From: Shimia biformata
GTDB taxonomy: Bacteria; Pseudomonadota; Alphaproteobacteria; Rhodobacterales; Rhodobacteraceae
DNA length: 64,000 nt
Assembly (NCBI RefSeq): GCF_016888515.1
Contig: NZ_JAFEJK010000001.1
Location: 806,001-870,000, forward strand
Direction: 5' to 3'
Under the pieces are notes generated by a model. The model was not told where the DNA came from. It saw nothing but the letters and a program-made list of their open reading frames with translations, and did no database searches. The stretch's first letter is position 1; each line of letters starts with the position of its first letter. The position numbers and the translations under genes were made by a program. Positions 25,813 through 34,788 of this stretch are shown piece after piece.

Positions 25813-27474
25813 ATGCCTGTCCGCCGTGTCCTTTCCTTGTGGTTCCCGCGCCTTGGGGCCGAACGCCTGATCCGTCAGGCGCGCGGTGGGCTGGATGTGC
25901 CATTGGCGGTTCTGCGCGATACCGGGCAGATGCAGGTGATCTCGTCCATGAACGCATTGGCCGAGGCTGAGGGATTGCAGGTCGGCCAGCCCTTGCGCGA
26001 TGCCCAGGCGGTCTGTCCGGCGCTGGTGACCCGGTTACAGAACGTCCAGGCCGAGGCCGCGTTCCTCACGGTTCTCAGGCGTTGGGCGGGCAAGTTTTCG
26101 CCTTGGGTGGCCGAGGCGCCGCCAACCGGGTTGGTCATTGACCTGACCGGATGCGCCCACCTTTTCGGTGGGGAAGAGGCGCTTTTGGGCGTGGTCGGGC
26201 AGGATTGTGCCGATCTGGGGCTGACGGTGCAGGCGGGGATTGCGGATACACTGGGCGCGGCCTGGGCGCTGGCGCGATTTGCCGGGCAACCCGGTCCGCA
26301 ATCCCATCGTAACGGCGACGCCATCGACCAGGAGGCACGCGCAACCCGGTCGCGGGCGGTGAAACGGCGGCACTGGACGCGCGGGGGCGCTCCGCCCCGG
26401 GTCGCGATGCCCGCCGCCCCGCCGGGCCGCATCGCCAGGCCGGGCCAAACCCGCATCGCGCTGTCGCCTCTGCCGGTGGCGGCGCTGCGTCTTGAAGGGG
26501 ACACGCAGGAACAGCTGTCACGGCTGGGATTGCGGAGGATCGGGGACCTGATCGGCCAGCCCCGCGCGGCGCTGGCGCGGCGGTTTGGCAAGGGGCTGGT
26601 TCTGCGGCTGGACCAGGCGCTGGGCGCGGTGCCTGAGCCGGTCAGCCCGGCCAAACCGTCGTTCCATTTTGCCGTGCGCATGACCCTGCCTGACCCGATC
26701 GGGCTGGAAGAGGATATCATGGCCGGGATCGACCGGTTGTTGCCGCGCCTGTGCAAGCACCTGACCGACAAGGGGCAGGGCGCGCGTCTGGTGCGGTTCC
26801 AGGCCTTTCGCACCGACCAGACCATGCAATCGATCGAGGTCGGGCTGGCGCGTGCCAGCGACGATCCCGACCGGCTACGCCCCCTGTTGCGGATGAAACT
26901 GGATGAGATCGACGCGGGCTTTGGCATCGACATGCTGCGGCTTGAGGTGATCCGGTCTGAACCGATCCACCAGCGCCGCATGACGGGGCATCTGGATGCT
27001 GGGCGCGCAGTGTCGGACCGGTTGGCGTCCAACACCGCCATTGATGACCTGATCGGGCGTGTGGGCGCGCGGATCGGACTTGAGAGGATCACCCGCCGGC
27101 ACCCGGCCTCGTCCAATATTCCCGAGAAAACGGCACAGGTCCTGGCTGCCGCCTGGTCCGAACCGTTCTCGGGCAAGTGGCCCGAAACCCCGACCCGGCG
27201 GCCGCTGCTGATGTGGCCGCCAGAACCGGTCTCAGCGCCCGAAAGCCCCGTGGTGCCCGACCGGTTCCGTTGGCGCGGGCGCGAGCTTGAGCTGGACCTG
27301 GCCCTTGGCCCGGAAAGGATCGCGCCGGAATGGTGGCTGGATGACCCGAACTGGCGCAGCGGGGTGCGTGATTACTGGCGCGTGACCTGTACAAGCGGCG
27401 ACCGTTTGTGGCTGTTCTTTGCCCATGGCGGCGCCATGTCCGCGGGTTGGTTCTGCCACGGGGCCTTTGCGTAA
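25813..27474 (+). CDS. imuB: ImuB-like Y-family DNA polymerase homologue
   Basis: A 553-residue protein. The N-terminal Y-family-like domain (RRVLSLWFPRLGAERLIRQ...) has VIDLTGCAHLFGGEEALL, and HhH-like and little-finger regions follow (about 235-360). The C-terminal extension contains LDLALGPERIAPEWWLDDP and RDYWRVTCTSGDRLWLFF, typical of ImuB. Catalytic acidic residues of true polymerases are not conserved in the N-terminal block, as known for ImuB, which acts as an adapter for DnaE2 and the beta clamp in SOS mutagenesis. A perfect LexA box precedes it. imuA and dnaE2, its usual neighbours, are absent here. Confidence 0.87.
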   Translation: MPVRRVLSLWFPRLGAERLIRQARGGLDVPLAVLRDTGQMQVISSMNALAEAEGLQVGQPLRDAQAVCPALVTRLQNVQAEAAFLTVLRRWAGKFSPWVAEAPPTGLVIDLTGCAHLFGGEEALLGVVGQDCADLGLTVQAGIADTLGAAWALARFAGQPGPQSHRNGDAIDQEARATRSRAVKRRHWTRGGAPPRVAMPAAPPGRIARPGQTRIALSPLPVAALRLEGDTQEQLSRLGLRRIGDLIGQPRAALARRFGKGLVLRLDQALGAVPEPVSPAKPSFHFAVRMTLPDPIGLEEDIMAGIDRLLPRLCKHLTDKGQGARLVRFQAFRTDQTMQSIEVGLARASDDPDRLRPLLRMKLDEIDAGFGIDMLRLEVIRSEPIHQRRMTGHLDAGRAVSDRLASNTAIDDLIGRVGARIGLERITRRHPASSNIPEKTAQVLAAAWSEPFSGKWPETPTRRPLLMWPPEPVSAPESPVVPDRFRWRGRELELDLALGPERIAPEWWLDDPNWRSGVRDYWRVTCTSGDRLWLFFAHGGAMSAGWFCHGAFA

Positions 27475-27688
27475 CCTGCGATGTCGGAAAAGAAGACCCC
27501 CCGGCGGCACAGACTGGGTGGGGGCAATTACGCCGCACCACCGGGGGTAGCGTTTGTCTTTCGCTATGCACAGACCCTGACGGCGAGAGGTGGCATTTCA
27601 AGGGTGCGAATAGGGCAATTCACAGGAGATTGCGGGGCAAAATCTGGGCAGGGTTGATTTCGAATGAAAACGGGGCGAATCTGAGGGT

Positions 27689-28036
27689 ATGAACGCACAA
27701 CCGCCGATCCCTTTTCAGGGCAATGCAAAAGCGCCGGAACAGGTGGCGTTCCACCGAACCGAGCTAAATATCATACTGGCGCTTTACGGGCGCATGGTCG
27801 CGGCAGGCGAATGGCGCGACTACGGGATTTCTTCCTTGCGCGACGTGGCCGTGTTCTCGGTCTTTCGCCGCACCGCCGAGAACCCGCTATACCGGATCGA
27901 AAAACGTCCGAAGCTGCGAAACCGGCAGGGGCTTTATGCAGTGATCGGCATGGACGGGCAGGTTCTGAAACGCGGACACGATCTGCGCACCGTGCTGCGC
28001 GTGCTGGAGCGCAAGCTGATCCGGGCGGTTGAATAA
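27689..28036 (+). CDS. DUF2794 family protein
   Basis: A 115-residue soluble protein matching the alphaproteobacterial DUF2794 pattern. It shows VAFHRTELNIILALYGRMVAAGEWRDYG, then AVFSVFRRTAENPLYRIEKRPKL and the terminal VLKRGHDLRTVLRVLERKL. No function is known. The 214 bp between imuB and this gene hold nothing I can identify. It converges with the NlpC/P60 gene 20 bp away. Confidence 0.83.
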   Translation: MNAQPPIPFQGNAKAPEQVAFHRTELNIILALYGRMVAAGEWRDYGISSLRDVAVFSVFRRTAENPLYRIEKRPKLRNRQGLYAVIGMDGQVLKRGHDLRTVLRVLERKLIRAVE

Positions 28037-28056
28037 CCCCGCGAACTCTTTTCGTC

Positions 28057-28932
28057 TCAACGTGCTAGCCGATTTCTTGAGGTGATATCGCCGTCCCCCT
28101 GTCGGGCGATCCGGGCAATTGCGACCTGCAGCCCTTCATAGGCAACCGACATGTGAAAGGCGTTGGCATGTAGGATCGTGTTGGCATCCACCACCCAGGC
28201 CACATGGCCCTTCCAGAACAGGAGGTCGCCGCGTTGCAGCGGTGCATCTGCGGGCAGGGAAGCGCCCAGTGCCTGTTCCTGCATGTCGCTGTCACCGGGG
28301 CAAGGGACGCCGCAGGCAAGACATGCGGCCTGCACCAGCCCGGAACAATCAATCCCGAAACCGGAGTTTCCACCCCAGTGATATGGGGTCCCTATGAACC
28401 GCTCGGCCACGGAAACCGGATCGGATTCCGGGCTGTCGAGTGGGCGCAGGTGTGCTGATGGCAGATATTTTGTGCTTTCAGCGATGGAATTCTGCAACAC
28501 CGTGACTTCGGCCCAGCGACCGTTCTCATGGGTGCCTGCGACGGCCAGTTCGGTACCGAACGAGATTGCGGTCATGTCGTCCGAGTTTTTCAGTCTGGGC
28601 GAGGCCACGAGATAGCTTTGCCGCGCGGCGACAACATGTGTGGGCGTGGCTCCGACCGGTCCAAGCGCCTTTGACCGGACAAAGCCGACATAGCCGTCGC
28701 GCTCGGCAAAACCGAAGCTCAGACCGTCGAGGGTTTCCAGAACGCGGAAGCGTTCATGCAGGATCAGTTCACGCTCGCGTTGTGGCGTGGCACCGGCAAT
28801 CGACAACAACGGGGTCACCTGTTCACAGACGCGCATGGATTGGCCGTCGGAAAAGCGATCCGCGTCGACCTTGCCACGCAAGGACGTATGGGCCACCCGT
28901 CCGTTAGAGGCCAGAACGCGCCGATCCATCAC
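28057..28932 (-). CDS. NlpC/P60 (C40) peptidase with SH3-type N-terminal region
   Basis: A 291-residue putative peptidoglycan-stem-peptide hydrolase. Two bacterial SH3-like segments occupy about 30-170, and the C40 domain runs from about 172. The catalytic Cys196 sits in GIDCSGLV, His243 in WKGHVAWV, and His255 in ILHANAF is the third polar residue. No signal peptide is evident. Its start overlaps the stop of the M17 aminopeptidase gene by 4 bp, suggesting that cytoplasmic recycling or turnover of peptides is shared by the two enzymes. Confidence 0.88.
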   Translation of the reverse strand: MMDRRVLASNGRVAHTSLRGKVDADRFSDGQSMRVCEQVTPLLSIAGATPQRERELILHERFRVLETLDGLSFGFAERDGYVGFVRSKALGPVGATPTHVVAARQSYLVASPRLKNSDDMTAISFGTELAVAGTHENGRWAEVTVLQNSIAESTKYLPSAHLRPLDSPESDPVSVAERFIGTPYHWGGNSGFGIDCSGLVQAACLACGVPCPGDSDMQEQALGASLPADAPLQRGDLLFWKGHVAWVVDANTILHANAFHMSVAYEGLQVAIARIARQGDGDITSRNRLAR

Positions 28933-30311
28933 AGGTCCAACAAGGTGGGCAGCGCCTCAAGGATAGCCCGAGCGCCCATGCTGACGCCACCCTTGGGGCG
29001 GGCCGGGGCCGGGTTGGGTTGCCAACCATAGATGTCAAAATGGGCATAGCGCGACTCGTCGGTGACAAAGCGGCGCAAGAATAGCGCGGCGGTGATTGAG
29101 CCGGCAAACCCGCCTGACGGGGCGTTGTCCAGATCGGCAATTCCCGGTTCAATCATTTTTTCGTAAGGATCCCAGAACGGCATCCTCCAAACAGGGTCGG
29201 ACACCTTTCGGGCGGCAGATGCCAGCGCCTCGGCAAAACCGTCATCAGCATAAAAAGGGGACAGGTCGGGTCCCACCGCAACCCGCGCTGCACCCGTAAG
29301 GGTCGCCATCGAGATCACGAGGTCATGATTGGCTTCGGTGGCCAGGGTCAGCGCGTCTGCCAGTACCAGCCGGCCCTCGGCATCGGTATTGTTGATCTCG
29401 ACCGTCAATCCTTTGCGTGACGTCAGAATGTCGCCGGGGCGGAAGGCATTGCCGGCAACTGCGTTTTCAACCGCCGGAACCAGCACGCGCAGACGCAGTG
29501 GCAGATTGAGCGCCATGATCATCTGCGCCAGACCCAGAACGGTTGCCGCGCCGCCCATGTCCTTTTTCATCAACCCCATCGACGCGCCTGGTTTCAGATT
29601 CAGCCCGCCGGTATCGAAACAGACTCCTTTGCCGACAAGAACCAGTGTAGGCCCCGATGTCCCCCAGGACATGTCGATCACGCGCGGCGCCTGTTCAGCG
29701 GCCCGGCCAACCGCATGGATCATCGGCAAGTTTTGGGTCAGTAGGTCGTCGCCCTTGGTGACTGCTATCTCGGCACCGAATTCCCTGGCCAGATCGTGGC
29801 AGGCAGCCTCTAGCGCGTCTGGCCCCATGTCCGCGGCGGGCGTGTTGATCAGGTCGCGGGTGAGGGCCTCGGCTCTGGCAATGGTCTCGATCCGCGTGGT
29901 ATCGATGCCCTTCGGGGCCGCCAGCTGCGCCGAGGCGGTGTTGGACCCGGCGTAGCGGGTGAAGCGGTATTGCGACAGCAGCCAGCCAAGGCATTCGGTG
30001 GCAAGCTCACCATTCGGTAAGTCCGTGGCCAGCTCGTAAATCCCTGGTGGCAGCGATTTTGCTGCGGCGGCAAGGTGAAATCGCCCACGTCGGCGGGTTG
30101 CGTCGGTTCCAAAACCGGCAATGGCGGCGCGGATTCCGCCGGTCTCGTCCGGCAAAAGGCAGGTTTTTCCGATTGCTGGCGTGAAGCCGGACGCGTCAAC
30201 CCAGGACCGCACCGTGTCGGGCTGATTGTTCAACCATGCCTGAAACCCCGCTTCGTCAAAAACATGAAGCGGGATCGCTTTTTCGGAACTGGCGGCAAAC
30301 CCAAGTGACAT
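28929..30311 (-). CDS. M17 leucyl aminopeptidase family protein
   Basis: A 460-residue two-metal aminopeptidase. The metal/substrate block is VLVGKGVCFDTGGLNLKP and LMKKDMGGAA, followed by the signature NTDAEGRLVLADAL with metal-binding Asp and Glu. The N-terminal non-catalytic domain (about 1-165) has the typical macro-like sequence pattern. The ATG at 30311 is preferred to a GTG five codons upstream because GGAGGGG precedes it. It is coupled to the NlpC/P60 gene. Confidence 0.9.
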   Translation of the reverse strand: MSLGFAASSEKAIPLHVFDEAGFQAWLNNQPDTVRSWVDASGFTPAIGKTCLLPDETGGIRAAIAGFGTDATRRRGRFHLAAAAKSLPPGIYELATDLPNGELATECLGWLLSQYRFTRYAGSNTASAQLAAPKGIDTTRIETIARAEALTRDLINTPAADMGPDALEAACHDLAREFGAEIAVTKGDDLLTQNLPMIHAVGRAAEQAPRVIDMSWGTSGPTLVLVGKGVCFDTGGLNLKPGASMGLMKKDMGGAATVLGLAQMIMALNLPLRLRVLVPAVENAVAGNAFRPGDILTSRKGLTVEINNTDAEGRLVLADALTLATEANHDLVISMATLTGAARVAVGPDLSPFYADDGFAEALASAARKVSDPVWRMPFWDPYEKMIEPGIADLDNAPSGGFAGSITAALFLRRFVTDESRYAHFDIYGWQPNPAPARPKGGVSMGARAILEALPTLLDL

Positions 30312-30374
30312 GAACCCCTCCGGCACTAGACTGTCCGGGCCAGCCTAGTGTTTCCGTTGACGCCCGCAAGAGGG

Positions 30375-30755
30375 TCACGAGGATTGCTGGCTCAGAGTCC
30401 AGATCTCGATGCTTGAACGCTCCGCGACACGCGACATGCGCGCCATGACCGCCGTGGCCGCGACGCCGTCACCGCGCGCGATGCAGTCGCGCATATGTCC
30501 AACGGCGAGCGCAAGCTCGGCCATGCCTGTCTGGGTCGCCAGCGCGCGTAGTACCCGCAGGTGGCGCCGCAGGTCATCCATGTTCCCCTTGGCAAAGGCA
30601 GCCACCGCCAGCGGCAGGTTTTCATCCAACCGTTGCAGCGCAGTTTCCACAACCCGCGTCGCCTGATCCGGTCCCAATGTGCGGTTCAGGTCCTTGATAT
30701 ACTCGCAATCGACGCAATCGCGCGCCCTTGGGCGCAAAATGCTTGGCCTGTCCAC
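30375..30755 (-). CDS. Small helical protein, Hpt-like without the phospho-histidine
   Basis: A 126-residue, almost wholly helical protein of no family I can name. The N-terminus has CVDCEYIKDL. The central helix, LRRHLRVLRALATQTGMAELA, resembles the active helix of histidine phosphotransfer (Hpt) domains (HxLKGxxxxxG), but the aligned histidine position holds an arginine while a histidine sits three residues earlier. A role in phosphorelay or protein binding is only a guess. It diverges from the carbonic anhydrase and lies 63 bp upstream of the M17 gene on the same strand. Confidence 0.6.
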   Translation of the reverse strand: MDRPSILRPRARDCVDCEYIKDLNRTLGPDQATRVVETALQRLDENLPLAVAAFAKGNMDDLRRHLRVLRALATQTGMAELALAVGHMRDCIARGDGVAATAVMARMSRVAERSSIEIWTLSQQSS

Positions 30756-30891
30756 GTCTCACCCCTTTTGTTCCGGCCCACCGCGCATGACATTGTCCGA
30801 ACAAACTTTTTAAATCGTTATGGCGGGCGTGTTTTTCTCTCGAAAAGACGATAAATTGGCTTTATCTGCACCGGAACGGCATGGAGGACGC

Positions 30892-31542
30892 ATGGAACAC
30901 GCAAAACCCCTACCCAGTTATCTGGTGCAGCGGTATCGCGGCTGGAAAGCCACGACGTACGAGCAGAACCAATCCTGGTATCGCCATCTTGTGTCAGAAG
31001 GGCAACATCCGCGGGCCATGGTGATCTCGTGCTGTGACAGCCGTGTACATGTGACCGCGATGTTCGGTGCGGACCACGGCGAGTTCTTCATTCACCGCAA
31101 TATCGCCAACCTCGTGCCGCCCTACGAACCGGACGGCGACCACCACGGCACAAGTGCGGCGGTGGAATACGCGGTGACCGCGTTGAAGGTGGCGCATGTG
31201 ATCGTGCTGGGGCATTCGCAATGTGGCGGCGTTCAGGGCTGCATCGACATGTGCGAAGGCAAGGCGCCGCATCTGGAGGAAAAGACCAGCTTCGTGGGTC
31301 GTTGGATGGAAATCCTGAAGCCGCGGTTTTCCAATGTGTCGAAGATTGAAAACCCGGCAGACAAGGCGCGGGCGTTCGAAAAACAGGCGGTTCTGGCCAG
31401 CCTGGAAAACCTGATGACCTTCCCGTTCGTGAAAGGCCGCGTTGAAGGCGGTGAACTTAGCCTGCATGGGCTGTGGCATGACATTGGGGAAGGCGGGATC
31501 GAGGTGTTCGACCCCAAAGCCCAGGCATTTCAGCCGGTCTGA
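30892..31542 (+). CDS. Beta-class carbonic anhydrase
   Basis: A 216-residue zinc enzyme interconverting CO2 and bicarbonate. Zinc ligands are Cys47 (in CCDSR, with Asp49 and Arg51 as the regulatory dyad), His108 and Cys111 (GHSQCGG). HRNIANLVPPY and SAAVEYAV are also family-typical. The ATG at 30892 has GGAGG four bases upstream; an in-frame ATG 24 codons earlier lacks support. It ends at a probable terminator hairpin. Confidence 0.92.
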   Translation: MEHAKPLPSYLVQRYRGWKATTYEQNQSWYRHLVSEGQHPRAMVISCCDSRVHVTAMFGADHGEFFIHRNIANLVPPYEPDGDHHGTSAAVEYAVTALKVAHVIVLGHSQCGGVQGCIDMCEGKAPHLEEKTSFVGRWMEILKPRFSNVSKIENPADKARAFEKQAVLASLENLMTFPFVKGRVEGGELSLHGLWHDIGEGGIEVFDPKAQAFQPV

Positions 31543-31555
31543 CGTCACCCAAAAC

Positions 31556-31601
31556 GCAAAACGGCCCGTGATCCGAGGGAAGCACGAGCCGTTCCGTTTG
31601 C
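31556..31601. terminator. Probable bidirectional terminator hairpin
   Basis: An imperfect inverted repeat (GCAAAACGGCCCGTG ... CACGAGCCGTTCCGTTTGC, with one bulge and a mismatch) follows the carbonic anhydrase stop. It also lies just beyond the end of a small open frame on the opposite strand. Confidence 0.55.
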
Positions 31602-31613
31602 GGGGGGCTTTCG

Positions 31614-31748
31614 TCAGACAAAAACGTTTTCGCCTGGCGCCTCGCAAAGTGCCAGCGCCTTGAGACGGCGCATCCGAGCCTTGAGGAGAAGGCGGTGATC
31701 GGCGGACTGGAGGGAGCCGCCTTTTGAACCGAAAAGTTTGTCGATCAT
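31614..31748 (-). CDS. Possible 44-residue basic small protein
   Basis: The 373-bp gap between the carbonic anhydrase and the next gene holds one short open frame with a plausible composition. The product has a basic helical centre (HRLLLKARMRRLKAL), and third codon positions favour G/C as in neighbouring genes. The stop lies 13 bp from a terminator hairpin usable in its direction. A Shine-Dalgarno is weak (GGAAGA, distant). The rest of the gap (31749-31915) shows no other feature. I treat it as a candidate only. Confidence 0.35.
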   Translation of the reverse strand: MIDKLFGSKGGSLQSADHRLLLKARMRRLKALALCEAPGENVFV

Positions 31749-31915
31749 CGTTCGTGTCCAGATCTTCCGTGTCTTGTTGAGATCCAGTTTGCGTTGAAAT
31801 CTGGACGAATTTGGCGCGAAATGTGGCGAAAGACAGGCAAATGGCAAAAACGCGGCGGGAGTTGACGGATTTTGTGTCAGCGCGGGCGGTTTGACAGCCG
31901 CCGCTTGGGGGGAAC

Positions 31916-32413
31916 ATGCGGAATCAATTGACTCAATTGCACGTGGTCTGCGGCAAGATCGCGTCCGGCAAGTCATCGCTGTGTCGGGAACTCGGACAGG
32001 AGCCGGGTGCCATCATCCTCTCAGAAGATGACATGCTGGCCGGGTTGTATGGGCCCGAGATGCGTTCGATCGCCGATTACGTGACGTTTTCGGAGCGGTT
32101 GGAGCAGGTGGTCGGACCGCATGTTGTGGGGGTGTTGATGGCTGGGGTGACGGTGGTTCTGGATTTTCAGGCCAATACCCGCGTGCGACGAGTCTGGGCC
32201 AGGGATGTGGCCGATCAAGCCGGAGTTCCGCTGGTCGTTCACCATCTCGACGTGCCCGATGAGATCTGCAAGGCTAGGCTTGCGGCCCGCAATGCCAGCG
32301 GCGACCACCCCTTTGCCCCGACCGAAGCGCAGTTCGATGCGATTGTGCGTCATTTCCAGCCACCTGCCGATGAAGAAGGGCTGGACGTCATCACCTACAA
32401 AGGTGGGCGGTAA
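31916..32413 (+). CDS. P-loop kinase-like ATPase (AAA_33/zeta-like)
   Basis: A 165-residue single-domain P-loop protein. Walker A is VVCGKIASGKSSL (about 10-22). A following ILSEDDMLAGLYG supplies an acidic pair and VVLDFQANTRVRRVWAR resembles the LID-side of small-molecule kinases. VVHHLDVPDEICKARLAARN is also typical of this kinase group. Zeta toxins and related kinases share the fold, but no antitoxin gene is adjacent, so a metabolic or RNA-related kinase is as likely. It ends at a strong terminator shared with asd. Confidence 0.75.
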   Translation: MRNQLTQLHVVCGKIASGKSSLCRELGQEPGAIILSEDDMLAGLYGPEMRSIADYVTFSERLEQVVGPHVVGVLMAGVTVVLDFQANTRVRRVWARDVADQAGVPLVVHHLDVPDEICKARLAARNASGDHPFAPTEAQFDAIVRHFQPPADEEGLDVITYKGGR

Positions 32414-32419
32414 GACGAG

Positions 32420-32446
32420 AAAGGGCGCCCCGACGGACGCCCTTTT
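32420..32446. terminator. Intrinsic terminator between convergent genes
   Basis: An 8-bp stem (AAAGGGCG / CGCCCTTT) with a 10-nt loop and T-tract follows the P-loop kinase gene; the complementary A-run lets it act for asd as well. Confidence 0.8.
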
Positions 32447-32469
32447 GATTTCAATGGGTTGCCGAACCC

Positions 32470-33492
32470 TTAACCCTTCTTCAGCACTTCCCGGCCCAGG
32501 GTCTCGGCAATCTGAACCGCGTTCAGAGCCGCGCCCTTGCGCAGGTTGTCCGAGACGCACCACAGGTTCAGGCCGTTTTCGACGGTGTTGTCCTGACGGA
32601 TGCGGCTGATGAAAGTGGCGAAATCGCCGACACATTCCTTCGGCGTGACGTAGCCGCCATCCTCGCGCTTGTCGATCACCATGATGCCGGGCGCTTCGCG
32701 CAGGATGTCGCGGGCTTCGTCTTCGTCGAGGAAATCCTCGAACTCGATGTTGATCGATTCCGAGTGGCCAACGAAAACCGGTACGCGCACACAGGTGGCC
32801 GTGACCTTGATCGCCGGGTCGACGATCTTCTTGGTTTCGGCAACCATTTTCCATTCTTCCTTGGTCGAGCCGTCCTCCATGAAGACGTCGATGTGGGGAA
32901 TGACGTTGAAGGCGATGTCCTTGGTATAGACCTTGCGCTCGTATTCGGCGGTCGGGTTGTAGACGGCCTTGGTCTGATCCCAAAGCTCATCGATCGCCTC
33001 TTTGCCTGAACCCGAAACCGACTGGTAAGTCGAGACGACAACGCGCTTGATGCGGGCGCGGTCATGCAGCGGTTTGAGCGCGACAACCATCTGCGCCGTC
33101 GAGCAGTTGGGGTTGGCGATGATGTTCTTCTTGGCATAGCCGTGGATCGCCTCGGCGTTGCATTCCGGCACGATCAGCGGCACGTCCGGGTCATAGCGGT
33201 AGAGCGACGAGTTATCGATCACCACGCAGCCCGCCTTGGCCGCGATGGGCGCATAGACCTTGGTGGCATCCGAGCCGATCGCGAACAGGGCGATGTCCCA
33301 TCCGGTGAAATCGAACTGTTCGATGTCCTTGGTCTTGAGGGTGGTGTCGCCAAAGCTGACCTCAGTGCCGATCGAACGGCGGCTTGCCAGCGCTGCGATC
33401 TCATCAACGGGGAACTGGCGCTCGGCCAGGATGTTCAGCATTTCGCGGCCCACGTTGCCCGTGGCGCCTGCGACGACGACGCGATAACCCAT
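32470..33492 (-). CDS. asd: Aspartate-semialdehyde dehydrogenase
   Basis: A 340-residue NADP-dependent enzyme that reduces aspartyl phosphate to aspartate semialdehyde for lysine, threonine, methionine and diaminopimelate. The Rossmann motif is VVVAGATGNVGREML at the N-terminus, the catalytic cysteine is in NPNCSTAQMV, and SGSGKEAIDEL and the HSESINIEFE region with the catalytic histidine complete the pattern. It is monocistronic, with a 117-bp gap downstream of the MFS gene. Confidence 0.95.
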   Translation of the reverse strand: MGYRVVVAGATGNVGREMLNILAERQFPVDEIAALASRRSIGTEVSFGDTTLKTKDIEQFDFTGWDIALFAIGSDATKVYAPIAAKAGCVVIDNSSLYRYDPDVPLIVPECNAEAIHGYAKKNIIANPNCSTAQMVVALKPLHDRARIKRVVVSTYQSVSGSGKEAIDELWDQTKAVYNPTAEYERKVYTKDIAFNVIPHIDVFMEDGSTKEEWKMVAETKKIVDPAIKVTATCVRVPVFVGHSESINIEFEDFLDEDEARDILREAPGIMVIDKREDGGYVTPKECVGDFATFISRIRQDNTVENGLNLWCVSDNLRKGAALNAVQIAETLGREVLKKG

Positions 33493-33609
33493 GTTTATCT
33501 CCAGTATGGGGTGTTTCAGCGACGCTCCCTTTAACGGGTGGCGGGCAAAAGGGAAAGGGGGCGGGTATGCGACATTGATCGCAAAACCCGCGCCAATGGT
33601 GATTTTGTC

Positions 33610-34785
33610 TCAGTTTTTCTGTTCGCGGCTGAAGAAATAGAGCGCAAGCGCGACAAATACGATCAGTCCGAAGGCCAGGAACAGAGTCGAATAGGCGTCT
33701 GCCCTGCCAGTGTCGGCAAGCGAGGCAAAAACCGGCCCCGAGGTGACCTGCATCAGGCCGACACCACCGATCCCAAACAGGTTCATCAGCGTGACGCCGC
33801 GGCCCATCAGGTGTTCGGGGAAAAAGCTGCGCCCATGTGCCAGGATCAGCGGGAACGAGGCACAGAAGAACCCGATCGCCGCCATAAGGGCGATCGACAA
33901 GGCGGCGCTCGACTGGCCGAACATGGCCAGCAGAACGCAGGCGGTTGCCCCGGCAGTGTTGCCGATGAAGACAACCCATTTACGGGTGCCAAACACCCGG
34001 TCCATCGGACCATAAATCAGCGTGCCGACAATCATCGCGATCCCCATGACCAGCGATGCCTTGCCGATCCCGGTGGTGTCCATTTCAAATACATCCTGCA
34101 GATACGGACCGATCCACGCGCCGCGAATGCCGGCGGCAGGGAAGTAGTTGACCAGCATCATCGGGAAGATCAGCCACAGCGCGGGCATTCTGAGCAGGTC
34201 CAGAACCGACCCTTTTTGCGCATGGTCCACTTTGGGCGGGTCACGGATGATGATGCCAAGGCCAATTGCCGTGAGTGATGACAGGATCGCCAGCCCGACA
34301 AGCGACCCGCGCCAGCCAATGGTCTCGGCTGCAAGCGCCATCGGGTAGGAGGCAATAAGGTTCCCGGTCGTGCCGACCCCCAGCATCAACGCAGCGAGTG
34401 TAGCGAACTGGGCGGCTGGGAAGGATCGTGCAAAGATATAGTAGCTGGCCATAAGTACCGGAGAGCATCCGACCCCGATCAGCGCCATCGCCAGCGTCAC
34501 ATGGGTGGGCGATTGAGCAAAGGCGAACAGTAATGCGCCGCCACCGCCGCCGATCAGCAGCAGCGCCGCGGCTGTGCGGCGGGGACCGATCCGGTCCAGC
34601 GCCTCGCCTACAGGGATCTGCATTGCGGCGAAGACCAGGAACCAGATGCCGCTGGCAAAGGCCAGGTCTTCGGGGGTGGTTCCAAGGTCTTCCGACAGAA
34701 CCGGGCTGAGGACGGCCAGAAACGCGCGGAAGAACTGACTGAGGACATAGCCAAAGCACAACAGCAAAAGGTCGGGGCGAAGCAT
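33610..34785 (-). CDS. MFS transporter
   Basis: A 391-residue permease with about twelve membrane segments. The loop 2-3 region reads GEALDRIGPRRTAAALLL, a recognisable MFS motif A. It begins 3 bp after the pyridoxal-dependent decarboxylase gene on the same strand, so the two are one operon, and transport of the decarboxylase substrate or amine product is the natural hypothesis. Substrate not proven. Confidence 0.8.
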   Translation of the reverse strand: MLRPDLLLLCFGYVLSQFFRAFLAVLSPVLSEDLGTTPEDLAFASGIWFLVFAAMQIPVGEALDRIGPRRTAAALLLIGGGGGALLFAFAQSPTHVTLAMALIGVGCSPVLMASYYIFARSFPAAQFATLAALMLGVGTTGNLIASYPMALAAETIGWRGSLVGLAILSSLTAIGLGIIIRDPPKVDHAQKGSVLDLLRMPALWLIFPMMLVNYFPAAGIRGAWIGPYLQDVFEMDTTGIGKASLVMGIAMIVGTLIYGPMDRVFGTRKWVVFIGNTAGATACVLLAMFGQSSAALSIALMAAIGFFCASFPLILAHGRSFFPEHLMGRGVTLMNLFGIGGVGLMQVTSGPVFASLADTGRADAYSTLFLAFGLIVFVALALYFFSREQKN

Positions 34786-34788
34786 CGG

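Noticed and set aside
27475-27688. The 214-bp gap after imuB was examined for dnaE2 or an RNA gene.
   Set aside because: A weak open frame runs through it, but without family features; no conserved RNA fold could be recognised.
31916-32413. Possible zeta-type toxin of a toxin-antitoxin pair.
   Set aside because: No small upstream antitoxin gene on the same strand; the kinase fold is also used by many metabolic enzymes.
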